From positions 1 to 64,000 of the forward strand of contig NZ_JFKD01000008.1 of assembly GCF_002115725.1 (NCBI RefSeq): a stretch of DNA of 64,000 bases, given 5' to 3'. This document shows positions 10,147-18,978 of the stretch, piece after piece. A program made the position numbers and the translations under genes. The number at the start of each line of letters is the position of its first letter. The first letter of the stretch is position 1. The stretch comes from Marivita cryptomonadis (GTDB taxonomy: Bacteria; Pseudomonadota; Alphaproteobacteria; Rhodobacterales; Rhodobacteraceae). The notes under the pieces were generated by a model. It searched no databases and was not told the origin of the DNA. It saw only the letters and a program-made list of their open reading frames with translations.

Positions 10147-10509
10147 ATGAACGACGCCAGCCCCAAAATCGAAGGTGCGCCCCTCATTGCACCCTCCAGC
10201 ACGGATCATCCCTTGTATGATCAGGTCGTTGAGGCGTGCAGATCCGTCTATGATCCGGAAATTCCGGTCAATATCTATGACCTAGGCTTGGTCTACACTC
10301 TTGAAATCAATAACGAAAACGAAGTCCGCGTGATCATGACACTGACCGCACCGGGCTGCCCTGTCGCTGGCGAAATGCCCGGTTGGGTCGCCGAAGCGAT
10401 CGAACCGCTGGCCGGTGTGAAACATGTCGATGTCGAACTGACATGGGAGCCGCCCTGGGGCATGGACATGATGTCAGACGAGGCACGTCTGGAACTGGGC
10501 TTTATGTAA
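10147..10509 (+). CDS. SufT-like MIP18/DUF59 Fe-S assembly protein
   Basis: This 120-residue protein consists of a MIP18-family domain (about residues 22-110), with DPEIPVNIYDLGLVY and the conserved Cys in TAPGCPVAGEMP. SufT-type proteins help mature Fe-S proteins, especially lipoate- and aconitase-type clients. GGAAGGA precedes the ATG at 5 nt. The next gene on the same strand is an A-type Fe-S carrier, supporting the role. Other suf genes are not in this window. Confidence 0.9.
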   Translation: MNDASPKIEGAPLIAPSSTDHPLYDQVVEACRSVYDPEIPVNIYDLGLVYTLEINNENEVRVIMTLTAPGCPVAGEMPGWVAEAIEPLAGVKHVDVELTWEPPWGMDMMSDEARLELGFM

Positions 10510-10619
10510 TACGGCTAAGGGCGCGCGCGCCCAAACCCGTCGGGCATACCGATGGGTGCAACCACCTTGGCACGTCGCATCGAAAGCCCTACACTCAAGG
10601 CATCGAAAGGAAAGGTTCC

Positions 10620-11018
10620 ATGTTCGGCATACCCGGAAAACAAGCCGTCACCCTGACACCCAAAGCCACTACGCAAGTGCGCAAGCTGATGGAATCCAAA
10701 GGCCACGCTGGCCTGCGCATCGGCGTCAAGAAGGGCGGCTGCGCTGGCATGGAATACACCATGGATTACGTCGACACGCCCGACCCGAACGACGAAGTGG
10801 TCGAACAGGACGGTGCCGTGGTGATGATCGCCCCGATGGCGCAGATGTTCCTCTTCGGCACCGAGATCGACTACCAGACTTCGCTGCTCGAGTCCGGCTT
10901 CCACTTCAACAACCCGAACGTTGCCGACGCCTGCGGCTGCGGCGAGTCGATCAAGTTCAAGGACGTGGAAGAGCTGGCCACCGAACACGCAAACGGCGCG
11001 CCGAACCTTAAGGCTTAA
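10620..11018 (+). CDS. A-type iron-sulfur carrier (SufA/IscA/ErpA family)
   Basis: The 132-residue protein has the HesB fold and the three conserved cysteines of A-type carriers: one in GGCAGMEY and two in ACGCGES. These bind an Fe-S cluster for delivery to apo-proteins. The family core ends near residue 115; an acidic 15-residue tail follows. AAAGG precedes the ATG. It sits 110 bases after the SufT-like gene, a common pairing. Which A-type subgroup it belongs to cannot be settled by eye. Confidence 0.93.
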   Translation: MFGIPGKQAVTLTPKATTQVRKLMESKGHAGLRIGVKKGGCAGMEYTMDYVDTPDPNDEVVEQDGAVVMIAPMAQMFLFGTEIDYQTSLLESGFHFNNPNVADACGCGESIKFKDVEELATEHANGAPNLKA

Positions 11019-11141
11019 GCGCGTAACCTTTGCGATGCGACGACAGACCGGGCATCCAAGTCGCACCCTTCAAGACGATCAGCGCGGTGGATGGCGGCGT
11101 GAGTGACCGGTGTAACCCCAAATCCCCGAACGCGACATTTG

Positions 11142-11882
11142 CTACAAACGACTGGTTCGGTTTTCCGCCTTCAATGCGCTGTAGGGGCAGACGTCATCTT
11201 CGAACGGCACGTGACGGCGGCGAAAATGTGTGCCGGCCAGCACTTCCGGGTTGCTGATCCTGTCCATCCTGAAATGCCGAAAATCGGCACGCATTGGATC
11301 CCATCCGACCAGATACCACAACGGCGGCAGAACCAGCATGGCCTGCGGTTCGATCTCGCGCCGGGTCTTGCGCCCTTTGGCATCGCGATAGTCGAACCGA
11401 ATGAAGTGGCGCCCCAGAAAGGCCGCCTCGAACGCGGGAAGCAGGTCGGGATCCATCTTCGACATGTCCGACAAATCCTGTAGCGGCGACAGCTGGCCGA
11501 TATGCAGGCATTCCAGGAACGCGCGCAGGTCCTTCACCTTGTCTGATGGCAAGGCCTTTTCGATCTTGGCCAGCCCGGCATCGGCAAGTTCGGAGAATGG
11601 CAAGTTTCCAGCGGCCCGCATGGCGGCGACACTGATCAAGAGGGCGAAGACCTCGGGCACCGTCAGCCTAGCGTTCGTCTGGACCGACTGCGGATCCAAC
11701 TGAAGCCCACCACCACGGCCGACATCGGCATGGATCACATAGCCTTCGTCACGAAGCGCAGAGATATCGCGCAACACGGTCCGGCGGGATGCGCCCACCT
11801 CATCGGCAAGGGCGTCAATCGTTGACGTCCCATTGCGACGAAGGCTGCGCACGATGGCGTCATGTCTAAGTCTTACATTCAT
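11142..11882 (-). CDS. YafY-type regulator with HTH_11 and WYL domain
   Basis: The 246-residue protein has an N-terminal DeoR-like helix-turn-helix (residues 1-60: STIDALADEVGASRRTVLRDISALRDEGY) and a WYL ligand-sensing domain with the signature PLWYLVGWD. I start it at the ATG at 11882, where the HTH begins; an in-frame ATG at 11900 adds six unlikely residues. It is divergent from the Rid-family gene at 11969, and the 86-base spacer holds a clear inverted repeat, so it probably controls that gene and itself. WYL regulators respond to nucleic-acid-like or other small ligands. Confidence 0.9.
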   Translation of the reverse strand: MNVRLRHDAIVRSLRRNGTSTIDALADEVGASRRTVLRDISALRDEGYVIHADVGRGGGLQLDPQSVQTNARLTVPEVFALLISVAAMRAAGNLPFSELADAGLAKIEKALPSDKVKDLRAFLECLHIGQLSPLQDLSDMSKMDPDLLPAFEAAFLGRHFIRFDYRDAKGRKTRREIEPQAMLVLPPLWYLVGWDPMRADFRHFRMDRISNPEVLAGTHFRRRHVPFEDDVCPYSALKAENRTSRL

Positions 11883-11898
11883 ATCGCAAGCATAGCAC

Positions 11899-11925
11899 AA
11901 ATGGTGACATATTTTGGCACCATTT
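11899..11925. promoter_or_regulatory. Inverted-repeat operator candidate between YafY-type regulator and Rid gene
   Basis: The arms AAATGGTG (11899-11906) and CACCATTT (11918-11925) are perfect reverse complements with an 11-nt AT-rich spacer. The site lies 17 bases before the regulator ATG and 43 bases before the Rid-family ATG, a good position for a dimeric regulator controlling both. Confidence 0.6.
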
Positions 11926-11968
11926 TGTCCTACACCGATTCCAGCAACTGAAAAAAGGAAATTGCGAC

Positions 11969-12364
11969 ATGGAACGGACAGCAGTGAACCCTTGGGATTG
12001 GTCGATCAAGCTGGGCTACAATCAGGCCGAAGTGATAGATGGCGCGACGCGGCAGGTGATCTGCGCGGGACAGACCGCAGTGGACGGACAAGGCACGCCG
12101 CAGCATCAAGGCGACATGCGCGCCCAGATCAGCCTCGCGCTCGACAATCTGGAAGCGGTCCTCAAAGGCGCTGGCATGGATCTGAGCAACGTCGTCAAGC
12201 TCGGCATCTATGCCACCGACGTGGATGAAGCGCTGAAGAACTTCGATCTGATGGGCATGCGGTTCGGCCCGCATCGCGTCTCCCCGCCCATGACACTGCT
12301 GGGGGTGACGCGCCTCGCCATCCCAGGACTGATGTTCGAGATCGAAGCAACGGCAGCAGCCTGA
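11969..12364 (+). CDS. Rid/YjgF-family protein
   Basis: This 131-residue protein spans the Rid (YjgF/YER057c/UK114) fold, ending with the family signature FEIEATAAA. RidA itself hydrolyses reactive 2-aminoacrylate, using an Arg near position 105 (ARSCV in E. coli). The matching stretch here (MTLLGVTRLAIPG) appears to lack that Arg, so it probably belongs to a subgroup without imine deaminase activity. AAGGAA lies 8 nt before the ATG. It is divergent from a YafY-type regulator and probably under its control. No substrate can be assigned. Confidence 0.9.
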   Translation: MERTAVNPWDWSIKLGYNQAEVIDGATRQVICAGQTAVDGQGTPQHQGDMRAQISLALDNLEAVLKGAGMDLSNVVKLGIYATDVDEALKNFDLMGMRFGPHRVSPPMTLLGVTRLAIPGLMFEIEATAAA

Positions 12365-12517
12365 CGGCGCGACATCAAAGCGGCCGTTGGATAAAGAAAT
12401 TCGATGGCCGCTTCGCCCCGTCTAGCAGACGTTCAGCTTAATAAATGCAGAACGCCATAGAAACGAAACACGCCACAGGGCACTCGTCTTGCAAAATACC
12501 TGCGCAGAAATCCCCAA

Positions 12518-13429
12518 TCAGCCCTTCCCCTGCAAATGCACATAGGTCTCTGCATAGCGCTTGGTCAGGTGGTCCCCCGCGCGGATAAGCTTGCCTGACC
12601 CAAGAGGCGCGACATTGGTCTCCACATTCGGATTAAAGAACAGCGGCACCGAAATCCGCTCGTCCGCTCCGCCTTTGACCCTGTGCAGCGTCGCCACGAC
12701 GCGGCCTTCGGTCCACATCTCAAGCATTTCACCGAAATTGATGATGAACTCCCCCGGCGGGGCCTGCAGCGGCAGCCAGTCGCTGCGCCCGCGTGGCTGT
12801 ACCTCAAGCCCCGGCTGACCATCGGTCGCCAGCAACGTCAAACAGCCGTAATCCGTATGCGCGCCGATACCGAAATCCCTGTCGCCTGCCCAATCCGGAC
12901 GCGGCGGATAGTAGTTGCCCCGCAGCAAGGCCATCGGGCAATCGAACTTATCCTCGAAGAAATCCGCATCCGTGCCGATGGACATGGCGATCCCCCGCAG
13001 AATGCTGCGCGCCACGTCCAGCGCGTCCGCGTAATAGGCCCGGATCACCTGCTCGAACCCCGCAGGCCGGTCCGGCCAGTGGTTCGGCGCATAGACCGAC
13101 AAGGCCACCCGCATATCGCCATCCTGCAAGGTGTAGCCGCAGTCGAACACCTCTTTGTAGTCGGGGTTCGCGTTCGGATCGACCTGTTCAGATTTCGGCG
13201 CGCCCCAGCCCCGGTTTGACCCCGTGCGCGCCATGTTCACCTGATCCTTGACCTCCTTTGGCAGGGCAAAGAACGCGCGATACGCCGCCAGCACGAACCG
13301 CATCCGGGCCGAGGTGAACTTGGTGTTATACACCGTGGCGAACCCCACCTCTTCGGCGGCGATCCGCATCTGCGCCAGCGCATCCGCATCGCCCGCCGCC
13401 AAAGCCTTTGCATCCAGTCTCGGGATCAT
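12518..13429 (-). CDS. 2-oxoglutarate/Fe(II) oxygenase, isopenicillin-N-synthase-like
   Basis: The 303-residue protein has a DIOX_N-type N-terminus and a double-stranded beta-helix core. The iron ligands are HTD (HTDYGCLTLL) and a later His in TLHRVKGG, and the 2-oxoglutarate-binding Arg is in ERISVPLFFNPN. Such enzymes oxidise small molecules; the substrate is unknown. The ATG at 13429 follows GGAGG at 7 nt and starts at the conserved domain (MIPRLDAKAL); the upstream open frame is not coding. It is convergent with the Rid gene and divergent from tpiA, with no pathway neighbour. Confidence 0.9.
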   Translation of the reverse strand: MIPRLDAKALAAGDADALAQMRIAAEEVGFATVYNTKFTSARMRFVLAAYRAFFALPKEVKDQVNMARTGSNRGWGAPKSEQVDPNANPDYKEVFDCGYTLQDGDMRVALSVYAPNHWPDRPAGFEQVIRAYYADALDVARSILRGIAMSIGTDADFFEDKFDCPMALLRGNYYPPRPDWAGDRDFGIGAHTDYGCLTLLATDGQPGLEVQPRGRSDWLPLQAPPGEFIINFGEMLEMWTEGRVVATLHRVKGGADERISVPLFFNPNVETNVAPLGSGKLIRAGDHLTKRYAETYVHLQGKG

Positions 13430-13556
13430 CTCTTGCCCTCCTGTCATGTCGGGCCGCCTTGTGCCATCGGACAACGGCCCGTGCAACGGCCCTTGACGCC
13501 GCTCCCCTGCCCGCGATGATGCGCGCACACCTCGAACACCAGCAGGAGCCCCTCAC

Positions 13557-14294
13557 ATGCGCCGCAAACTCGCCGCCGGAAACTGGAAGATGAACGGAAC
13601 CACCACCGCCCTTTCCGAGCTTGACGCGTTGCAAGACGCAGCCCGCGGTGCCGCTGAAGTGCTGATCTGCCCCCCCGCGACGCTGGTCGCCGCTGCCAGT
13701 GCGCAGTCCGGCAAGGTTGCGATCGGCGGCCAAGACTGCCACAGCGCCGCCTCGGGCGCGCATACAGGCGATGTCTCTGCGCAGATGCTCAAGGATGCCG
13801 GCGCCACTTACGTGATCCTCGGCCACTCCGAACGCCGCGCGGATCACAGCGAATCCGACGCGCTGGTGGCGTACAAGACCCAAGCCGCTTGGGCGGTAGG
13901 CCTGACCGCCATCGTTTGTGTCGGCGAAACCCTCGACGAACGCGAAGGCGGCAAAACCCTCGACGTGGTAGGCCGTCAACTCGCCGCCTCACTGCCCGAC
14001 GATGTGACCGGCGCAAACACCGTCATTGCCTATGAACCCGTCTGGGCCATTGGCACCGGCAAGGTGCCCACCACCGACCAGATCGCCGAAGTCCACAGCT
14101 TCATGCGATCGACCCTGATCCAGCGCTTCGGCAATGACACCGCTCAGGCCATCCGCCTGCTCTATGGCGGCAGCGTGAAAGCCTCGAACGCAACCGAGAT
14201 CTTTGCAGTGGCCGACGTGGACGGCGCTTTGGTCGGTGGCGCAAGCATCACCGCCAGCGACTTTGCTCCTATCGTCGCCGCCCTGAACGGCTGA
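13557..14294 (+). CDS. tpiA: Triosephosphate isomerase
   Basis: The 245-residue enzyme interconverts dihydroxyacetone phosphate and glyceraldehyde 3-phosphate. The catalytic residues are Lys11 (GNWKMNG), His90 (GHSERR) and Glu160 ([11 protein letters not shown]), followed by the phosphate-binding YGGSVK loop. Length and motifs match bacterial TpiA throughout. CAGGAG lies before the ATG. Other glycolytic genes are not adjacent; a P450 follows after 17 bases on the same strand. Confidence 0.98.
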   Translation: MRRKLAAGNWKMNGTTTALSELDALQDAARGAAEVLICPPATLVAAASAQSGKVAIGGQDCHSAASGAHTGDVSAQMLKDAGATYVILGHSERRADHSESDALVAYKTQAAWAVGLTAIVCVGETLDEREGGKTLDVVGRQLAASLPDDVTGANTVIAYEPVWAIGTGKVPTTDQIAEVHSFMRSTLIQRFGNDTAQAIRLLYGGSVKASNATEIFAVADVDGALVGGASITASDFAPIVAALNG

Positions 14295-14311
14295 TCGCGC
14301 CACATCGGGAC

Positions 14312-15481
14312 ATGCAACGGTTCTCCCAATCCCCAACCGACCCCGGTTTTGTCCAGAACCCCTACCCGTTCTACGACCGCATCCGCGCGGCGGGCGATCT
14401 GGCTTGGTGGGACGAATACGCCATGCCCTGCGCCGCCAGCCATTGCGCCGTACACGCCATCCTGCGCGACCGCCGCTTTGGTCGCGAAGTCCCGCCTGAA
14501 GTGGCCCCGGAAATTCCCAACCACCTCGCCCCTTTCTATAAGGTCGAAGCCCACTCGATGTTGGAGCTGGAGCCCCCACGCCACACCCGCCTGCGCGGCC
14601 TGGTGCTGCGCGCCTTCACCTCGCGTCGGATCAAGGACCTATCACCTGAAATAACGGCGCTAACTCACTTAAAAATCGACACTTTCCCGAAAGACACTCC
14701 CTTCGAAATTCTCACGGCCTTCTGCCAACCGATCCCGGTGATCGTCATAGCCCGCCTTCTCGGCGTGCCCGACGACATGGCCCCGCAACTGCTGCGCTGG
14801 TCAAACGCCATGGTCGCCATGTACCAAGCCAGCCGCACCCGCGCGACGGAAGACGCCGCCGCACAGGCCGCCCGCGACTTTTCCGACTTCCTGCGCCGCT
14901 ACATCGACACCCGCCGCAACGATCCGCGCGACGACTTGATCACCCACCTGATCGCCGCCGAAGAGGAAGGCGAAAAGCTCTCTACCGATGAGCTGATCAC
15001 CACCTGCATACTGCTTCTCAACGCGGGCCACGAAGCGACCGTCCACACGCTGGGCAACGGCATCAAAACATTGCTCGAGACAGGCACGCAGCAGATCAAC
15101 GACCAAGCGGTCGAGGAAATCCTCCGCTTCGACCCGCCCCTGCACATGTTCACCCGTTACGCCTATGACGAGGTCACCCTTCACGGCCACACGTTCCAAC
15201 GCGGCGATCAGGTGGCGCTGCTCCTCGCCGCCGCCAATCACGACCCGGATCAATGGCCAGACGCGCACCGCTTCGCCCCAACCCGCCCCGTGACGCAAAA
15301 CACCAGCTTCGGGGGCGGTCTACATTTCTGCGTCGGCGCACCGCTGGCCCGGCTGGAGCTACAAATCGCTCTACCAATCCTCTGGAACCGCTGCCCCAAG
15401 CTGCGCATTGCGGAACCGCCCGTTTACGCCAACACCTACCATTTCCACGGGCTCGAACGCCTGATGGTGCAGACGTCCTGA
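14312..15481 (+). CDS. Cytochrome P450 (bacterial soluble type)
   Basis: The 389-residue protein has all core P450 motifs: the I-helix oxygen-binding segment NAGHEATVHT, the ExxR motif in EEILRFD, and the haem loop FGGGLHFCVG with the axial Cys340. Length and lack of a membrane anchor fit class I bacterial P450s, which need a ferredoxin and reductase. It starts 17 bases after tpiA and may share its transcript. No dedicated redox partner lies beside it; the Fpr at 20249 is about 5 kb away. The substrate is unknown. Confidence 0.95.
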   Translation: MQRFSQSPTDPGFVQNPYPFYDRIRAAGDLAWWDEYAMPCAASHCAVHAILRDRRFGREVPPEVAPEIPNHLAPFYKVEAHSMLELEPPRHTRLRGLVLRAFTSRRIKDLSPEITALTHLKIDTFPKDTPFEILTAFCQPIPVIVIARLLGVPDDMAPQLLRWSNAMVAMYQASRTRATEDAAAQAARDFSDFLRRYIDTRRNDPRDDLITHLIAAEEEGEKLSTDELITTCILLLNAGHEATVHTLGNGIKTLLETGTQQINDQAVEEILRFDPPLHMFTRYAYDEVTLHGHTFQRGDQVALLLAAANHDPDQWPDAHRFAPTRPVTQNTSFGGGLHFCVGAPLARLELQIALPILWNRCPKLRIAEPPVYANTYHFHGLERLMVQTS

Positions 15482-15509
15482 CCCTGCGCCAAGCGGAGCT
15501 GGTACTTTT

Positions 15510-15577
15510 GCATATTTATGAAAAGAAGAAGCAGGGGACAGCGCACCACACCCTGCTTCTTCTTTTTCCAAATATGC
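15510..15577. terminator. Bidirectional terminator between P450 and Lrp genes
   Basis: A long hairpin has inner arms AAAAGAAGAAGCAGGG (15521-15536) and CCCTGCTTCTTCTTTT (15551-15566) and outer arms GCATATTT/AAATATGC. The A/T-rich outer part gives a T run on either strand. It sits between convergent genes, as expected for a shared terminator. Confidence 0.85.
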
Positions 15578-15620
15578 AGACGCAACGCCAAAGCGTGCGC
15601 AAGACAAGGCAAAGGCTCCG

Positions 15621-16076
15621 TTAAAGCGGCAGCGCCGTGGTCGATTTGATCTCTTCCATCGACAAAAGCGCTGTCACGTTGTGAACCTTCACCTCGGCGA
15701 TCAGCGCCTGGTAGAACGCATCATAGGCCCGCGCGTTCTTCACCCGCACCTTGAGGATGTAGTCGATATCCCCCGCCAGCCGGTGCGCCTCCTGCACTTC
15801 GGGGCGGTCTTGCAAGGCCTTGAGAAAAGCACGCTGCCAGGCTGCGTCGTGTTCGCTGGTGCGGATCAGGACAAAGAAACAGGCCTCGAACCCCAGCGCG
15901 TCGGCATCAAGTTGCACCACCTGTGCGCCAATGATCCCGGCCTCCTTCATCTTGCGAATCCGGTTCCAGACAGGCGTCTTTGATGACCCAACTTTGCCAG
16001 CGATATCGTCCAGCGACTGCGCCGCGTCGGTCTGCAACTCGACAAGAATTTTCCGGTCCGTGTCGTCGATCTTCAT
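15621..16076 (-). CDS. Lrp/AsnC-family transcriptional regulator
   Basis: The 151-residue protein has an N-terminal AsnC helix-turn-helix (about residues 5-55: DRKILVELQTDAAQSLDDIAGKV) and a C-terminal RAM ligand-binding domain (about residues 65-140, including GDIDYILKVRV). It is divergent from the sulfur-assimilation operon across a 150-base spacer containing inverted repeats, so it is the natural candidate regulator of that operon, perhaps sensing a sulfur amino acid. That is inference from position; the ligand is unknown. Confidence 0.94.
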   Translation of the reverse strand: MKIDDTDRKILVELQTDAAQSLDDIAGKVGSSKTPVWNRIRKMKEAGIIGAQVVQLDADALGFEACFFVLIRTSEHDAAWQRAFLKALQDRPEVQEAHRLAGDIDYILKVRVKNARAYDAFYQALIAEVKVHNVTALLSMEEIKSTTALPL

Positions 16077-16100
16077 CTCTGTTCCGCTTTCTGCCGATTT

Positions 16101-16188
16101 CGAGGATCACATGTCCTCGCCCAACCGCCACATAGAACAAACATCCTTATTTCCGCAAGGCACTGGAAGGATATCAGAACAAAATTCT
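16101..16188. promoter_or_regulatory. Divergent regulatory region between Lrp gene and sulfur operon
   Basis: The spacer has a perfect 6-bp inverted repeat, CGAGGA (16101-16106) with TCCTCG (16114-16119), and further right AGAACAAAATTCT (16176-16188), whose 4-bp arms AGAA/TTCT sit in AT-rich sequence of the kind Lrp proteins bind. The second site is about 40-50 nt before the ATG at 16227. Confidence 0.5.
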
Positions 16189-16226
16189 ATTTTAGAGACA
16201 AGAAACGCGGTGAAGAGGACAACCCG

Positions 16227-17003
16227 ATGCCACGCGACCTGCATATGACAACGCTCCAGCCTGTCGCCTTTGTTGGCGCAGGCCCCGGTGATCCCGATCT
16301 GCTGACAGTCAAGGCCCTGCGCGCGTTGGAATGCGCCGACGTGGTGATCCATGACCGTTTGGTCAGCGCCGAGATCCTTGGCGTGGTCGGTCCACAGACC
16401 CGCCTGCGCAATGCGGGCAAGGAAGGGTTCGGACCGTCGGTCACGCAAGCCGACATCAACCAGATGATCGTGGACGAAGCCCTCACCGGCGCGCGCGTCG
16501 TGCGGCTCAAATCCGGCGATCCCACCGTCTTTGGCCGTCTGGACGAAGAATTGGAGGCAATCACCGAAGCGGGTCTCGACTTCACAATCGTGCCGGGCCT
16601 CACCTCAGCCTCCGCCGCCGTTGCCGCTCTCGGCCAATCGCTGACCAAGCGCGGGCGCAACACCGCTGTGCGGCTGATTACCGGACATGACATGCAAGGC
16701 TATGCAGATCACGACTGGCGTGCGCTGGCCCGCGATGGCGAGGTGGCCGCGATCTACATGGCGAAGAAAGCCGCGCGGTTCATTCAGGGCCGCTTGCTGA
16801 TGCATGGCGCGACACCGTCCACGCCGGTGACCATCGTCGAGAACGCGTCACGCCCGGAACAGCGGATCGTGGCCGCCACTCTGGCGACCCTGCCCGCTGT
16901 GCTGACCGAAGCCGACATCACTGGCCCAGCGCTTCTCATGTACGGGCTGGCCCCGCGCGACGCCGCCGCCAACACCCTGCCCCAAGTTCAGGAGATGATC
17001 TGA
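16227..17003 (+). CDS. Uroporphyrinogen-III C-methyltransferase (SUMT)
   Basis: The 258-residue enzyme methylates uroporphyrinogen III twice to precorrin-2, the precursor of siroheme. The SAM-binding motif GAGPGDPDLLTVKA is near residue 17, with DRLVS, VVRLKSGDP and PVTIVENAS typical of CobA/CysG-A proteins. It lacks the CysG oxidase/ferrochelatase half, so another enzyme must finish siroheme. It leads five overlapping genes ending with the siroheme enzyme CysI and APS reductase, which fixes its role in sulfite reduction. An internal ATG at 16245 is a possible start. Confidence 0.95.
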   Translation: MPRDLHMTTLQPVAFVGAGPGDPDLLTVKALRALECADVVIHDRLVSAEILGVVGPQTRLRNAGKEGFGPSVTQADINQMIVDEALTGARVVRLKSGDPTVFGRLDEELEAITEAGLDFTIVPGLTSASAAVAALGQSLTKRGRNTAVRLITGHDMQGYADHDWRALARDGEVAAIYMAKKAARFIQGRLLMHGATPSTPVTIVENASRPEQRIVAATLATLPAVLTEADITGPALLMYGLAPRDAAANTLPQVQEMI

Positions 17004-17305
17004 TGCCAGCGATCTTCACACCGAAAGTCATCACCGCCAATGCGCTCCTTGAGGGCGACGTGGTGTATCTGACCCAAGACGACACATGGACCCGCAATCT
17101 GACCGAGGCCGATGTCCTCACCGACGAGGCGGACGCGCAAATCCGCCTGATCGACGCCAGTGCCCGCACCTCCGAAGTGGTCGGCGTTTATCTGGCCGAC
17201 GTGTCTCCTGACGCCAAAGGCCCCAAACCCACCCATTTCCGCGAGGCGTTCCGCATGCGCGGCCCGTCCAACTATCCCCACGGCAAACAGTCCGAGGCTC
17301 TCTGA
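17003..17305 (+). CDS. DUF2849 protein of the sulfite-reduction operon
   Basis: This 100-residue protein begins KVITANALLEGDVVYLTQ and ends in a basic region, with no cofactor motif or membrane segment. It matches the DUF2849 family as I remember it, found beside sulfite reductase genes in alphaproteobacteria. Its ATG overlaps the SUMT stop by one base (TGATG), and its stop overlaps the cysI start the same way. That strict coupling suggests it assists CysI, possibly as an assembly or electron-transfer factor; this is unproven. Confidence 0.88.
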   Translation: MPAIFTPKVITANALLEGDVVYLTQDDTWTRNLTEADVLTDEADAQIRLIDASARTSEVVGVYLADVSPDAKGPKPTHFREAFRMRGPSNYPHGKQSEAL

Positions 17306-18978
17306 TGTACCGCTATACCGATTTCGACGCCGCCTTTGTGGCCGAGCGCAATACCCAGTTCCGCGCACAGGTGGAGCGCCGCATCGACGGGTCACTCACC
17401 GAGGATGAATTCAAGCCGCTGCGCCTGATGAACGGGCTCTACCTGCAACTGCACGCCTACATGCTGCGCGTGGCGATCCCCTATGGCACACTGAACAGCG
17501 CCCAGATGCGGCAGCTCGCCTATATCGCCGAGCGGTGGGACAAAGGCTATGGCCACTTCACCACGCGCCAGAACATTCAGTTCAACTGGCCCACGCTGCG
17601 CGATGTACCGGATATGCTCGACGCGCTGGCCGAGGTGCAGATGCATGCGATCCAAACCTCAGGCAACACGATCCGCAATGTGACCGCCGATCATTTCGCA
17701 GGTGCCGCCGCGGACGAAATCGCCGATCCGCGCCCGGTGGCCGAATTGATCCGCCAATGGTCCACCGACCACCCGGAATTCCAGTTCCTGCCGCGCAAGT
17801 TCAAGATCGCCGTCACAGGATCGCCGAATGACCGCGCGGTGACCAAGGCCCACGACATCGGCCTGCGCATGGTGCGTAACGATGTGGGTGAACCGGGCTT
17901 CGAAGTCATCGTCGGCGGTGGCCTTGGCCGGACCCCGATGATCGGCAAGGTGGTGCGCGACTTCCTGCCCGAGGCAGACCTGCTGCCGTACCTCGAAGCG
18001 GTGGTCAGCGTCTGGAACCTACTGGGCCGTCGCGACAACAAGTACAAGAGCCGGATCAAGATCACCGTGCATGAGCATGGCATCGACGACATCCGTGCGC
18101 GGGTCGAAGAGCGGTTCGCCTTCCTGCGCCCCGCCTTCAGCGGCGTCGATCAACAGCTGTTTGCCCAGATCAAATCCGACTTTGAAGCGCCCGCCTTCAA
18201 GGACCGCGATACCGCCCCCTTCGATCAGGCCTATGCCAATGATCCGGCATTCCGGTCTTGGGCCGACACCAACCTCAGCGCCCATCGCGCGCCGGGCCAT
18301 GCCATCGCGCAGATCAGCCTGAAGGCGCATGGCGCGACACCGGGCGATGCCACCGCCGACCAGATGCGCGTGATGGCCGATCTGGCCGCGCGCTATGGCC
18401 ATGACGAGCTGCGCATCAGCCACGAACAGAACGTTGTGCTGCCGCATGTCCACAAGGCTGACCTGCCCGCCATTCATGCTGCATTGAAAGATGCCGGGCT
18501 GGCCACCGCCAATATTGGCAGGATCAGCGACATCATCGCCTGCCCCGGCATGGATTACTGCGCTCTGGCGACCGCCCGGTCGATCCCGATCGCGCAAGAG
18601 ATCGCCACGCGTTTCGACCAGCTCAAGCTGGAACACGAGGTGGGCGACCTGAAGATCAAGATCTCGGGCTGCATCAACGCCTGCGGGCATCACCATGTCG
18701 GCCATATCGGCATCCTCGGCCTCGACCGCGCAGGGGTGGAGAACTACCAGATCACGCTGGGCGGCGATCACACCGAACAGGCGGCCATCGGTCAGCGCAC
18801 CGGGCCTGGCTTTTCGGCGGACGAGATCGTGCCCGCCATCGAGCGGATCGTCGACACCTACCTGTCCGAACGCGAAAGCGCCGAGGAAGCCTTTATCGAC
18901 ACCTTCCGCCGTGTAGGTATGACGCCGTTCAAGACCGCGCTCTATGGCGAGAGCGAGAAAAAGCAGAAGGCCGCGTGA
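17305..18978 (+). CDS. cysI: Sulfite reductase haemoprotein (CysI-type)
   Basis: The 557-residue enzyme belongs to the nitrite/sulfite reductase family: two ferredoxin-like half domains (near residues 50-115 and 325-390) and two siroheme/4Fe-4S domains. The cluster ligands are CPGMDYC and CINAC. It should reduce sulfite to sulfide with electrons from ferredoxin or a flavoprotein. Fusion to neither and the operon setting (SUMT, APS reductase) favour sulfite over nitrite. Start and stop both overlap neighbours by one base. No separate CysJ is present here, so ferredoxin with Fpr is a likely donor. Confidence 0.94.
   Translation: MYRYTDFDAAFVAERNTQFRAQVERRIDGSLTEDEFKPLRLMNGLYLQLHAYMLRVAIPYGTLNSAQMRQLAYIAERWDKGYGHFTTRQNIQFNWPTLRDVPDMLDALAEVQMHAIQTSGNTIRNVTADHFAGAAADEIADPRPVAELIRQWSTDHPEFQFLPRKFKIAVTGSPNDRAVTKAHDIGLRMVRNDVGEPGFEVIVGGGLGRTPMIGKVVRDFLPEADLLPYLEAVVSVWNLLGRRDNKYKSRIKITVHEHGIDDIRARVEERFAFLRPAFSGVDQQLFAQIKSDFEAPAFKDRDTAPFDQAYANDPAFRSWADTNLSAHRAPGHAIAQISLKAHGATPGDATADQMRVMADLAARYGHDELRISHEQNVVLPHVHKADLPAIHAALKDAGLATANIGRISDIIACPGMDYCALATARSIPIAQEIATRFDQLKLEHEVGDLKIKISGCINACGHHHVGHIGILGLDRAGVENYQITLGGDHTEQAAIGQRTGPGFSADEIVPAIERIVDTYLSERESAEEAFIDTFRRVGMTPFKTALYGESEKKQKAA

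Noticed and set aside
10516..10530. GC-alternating palindrome after the SufT-like gene as a terminator
   Set aside because: GGGCGCGCGCGCCC has no room for a loop and no T run; it may be chance in GC-rich DNA.
13326..14016. Minus-strand frames opposite tpiA
   Set aside because: Antisense to a complete, well-conserved tpiA.
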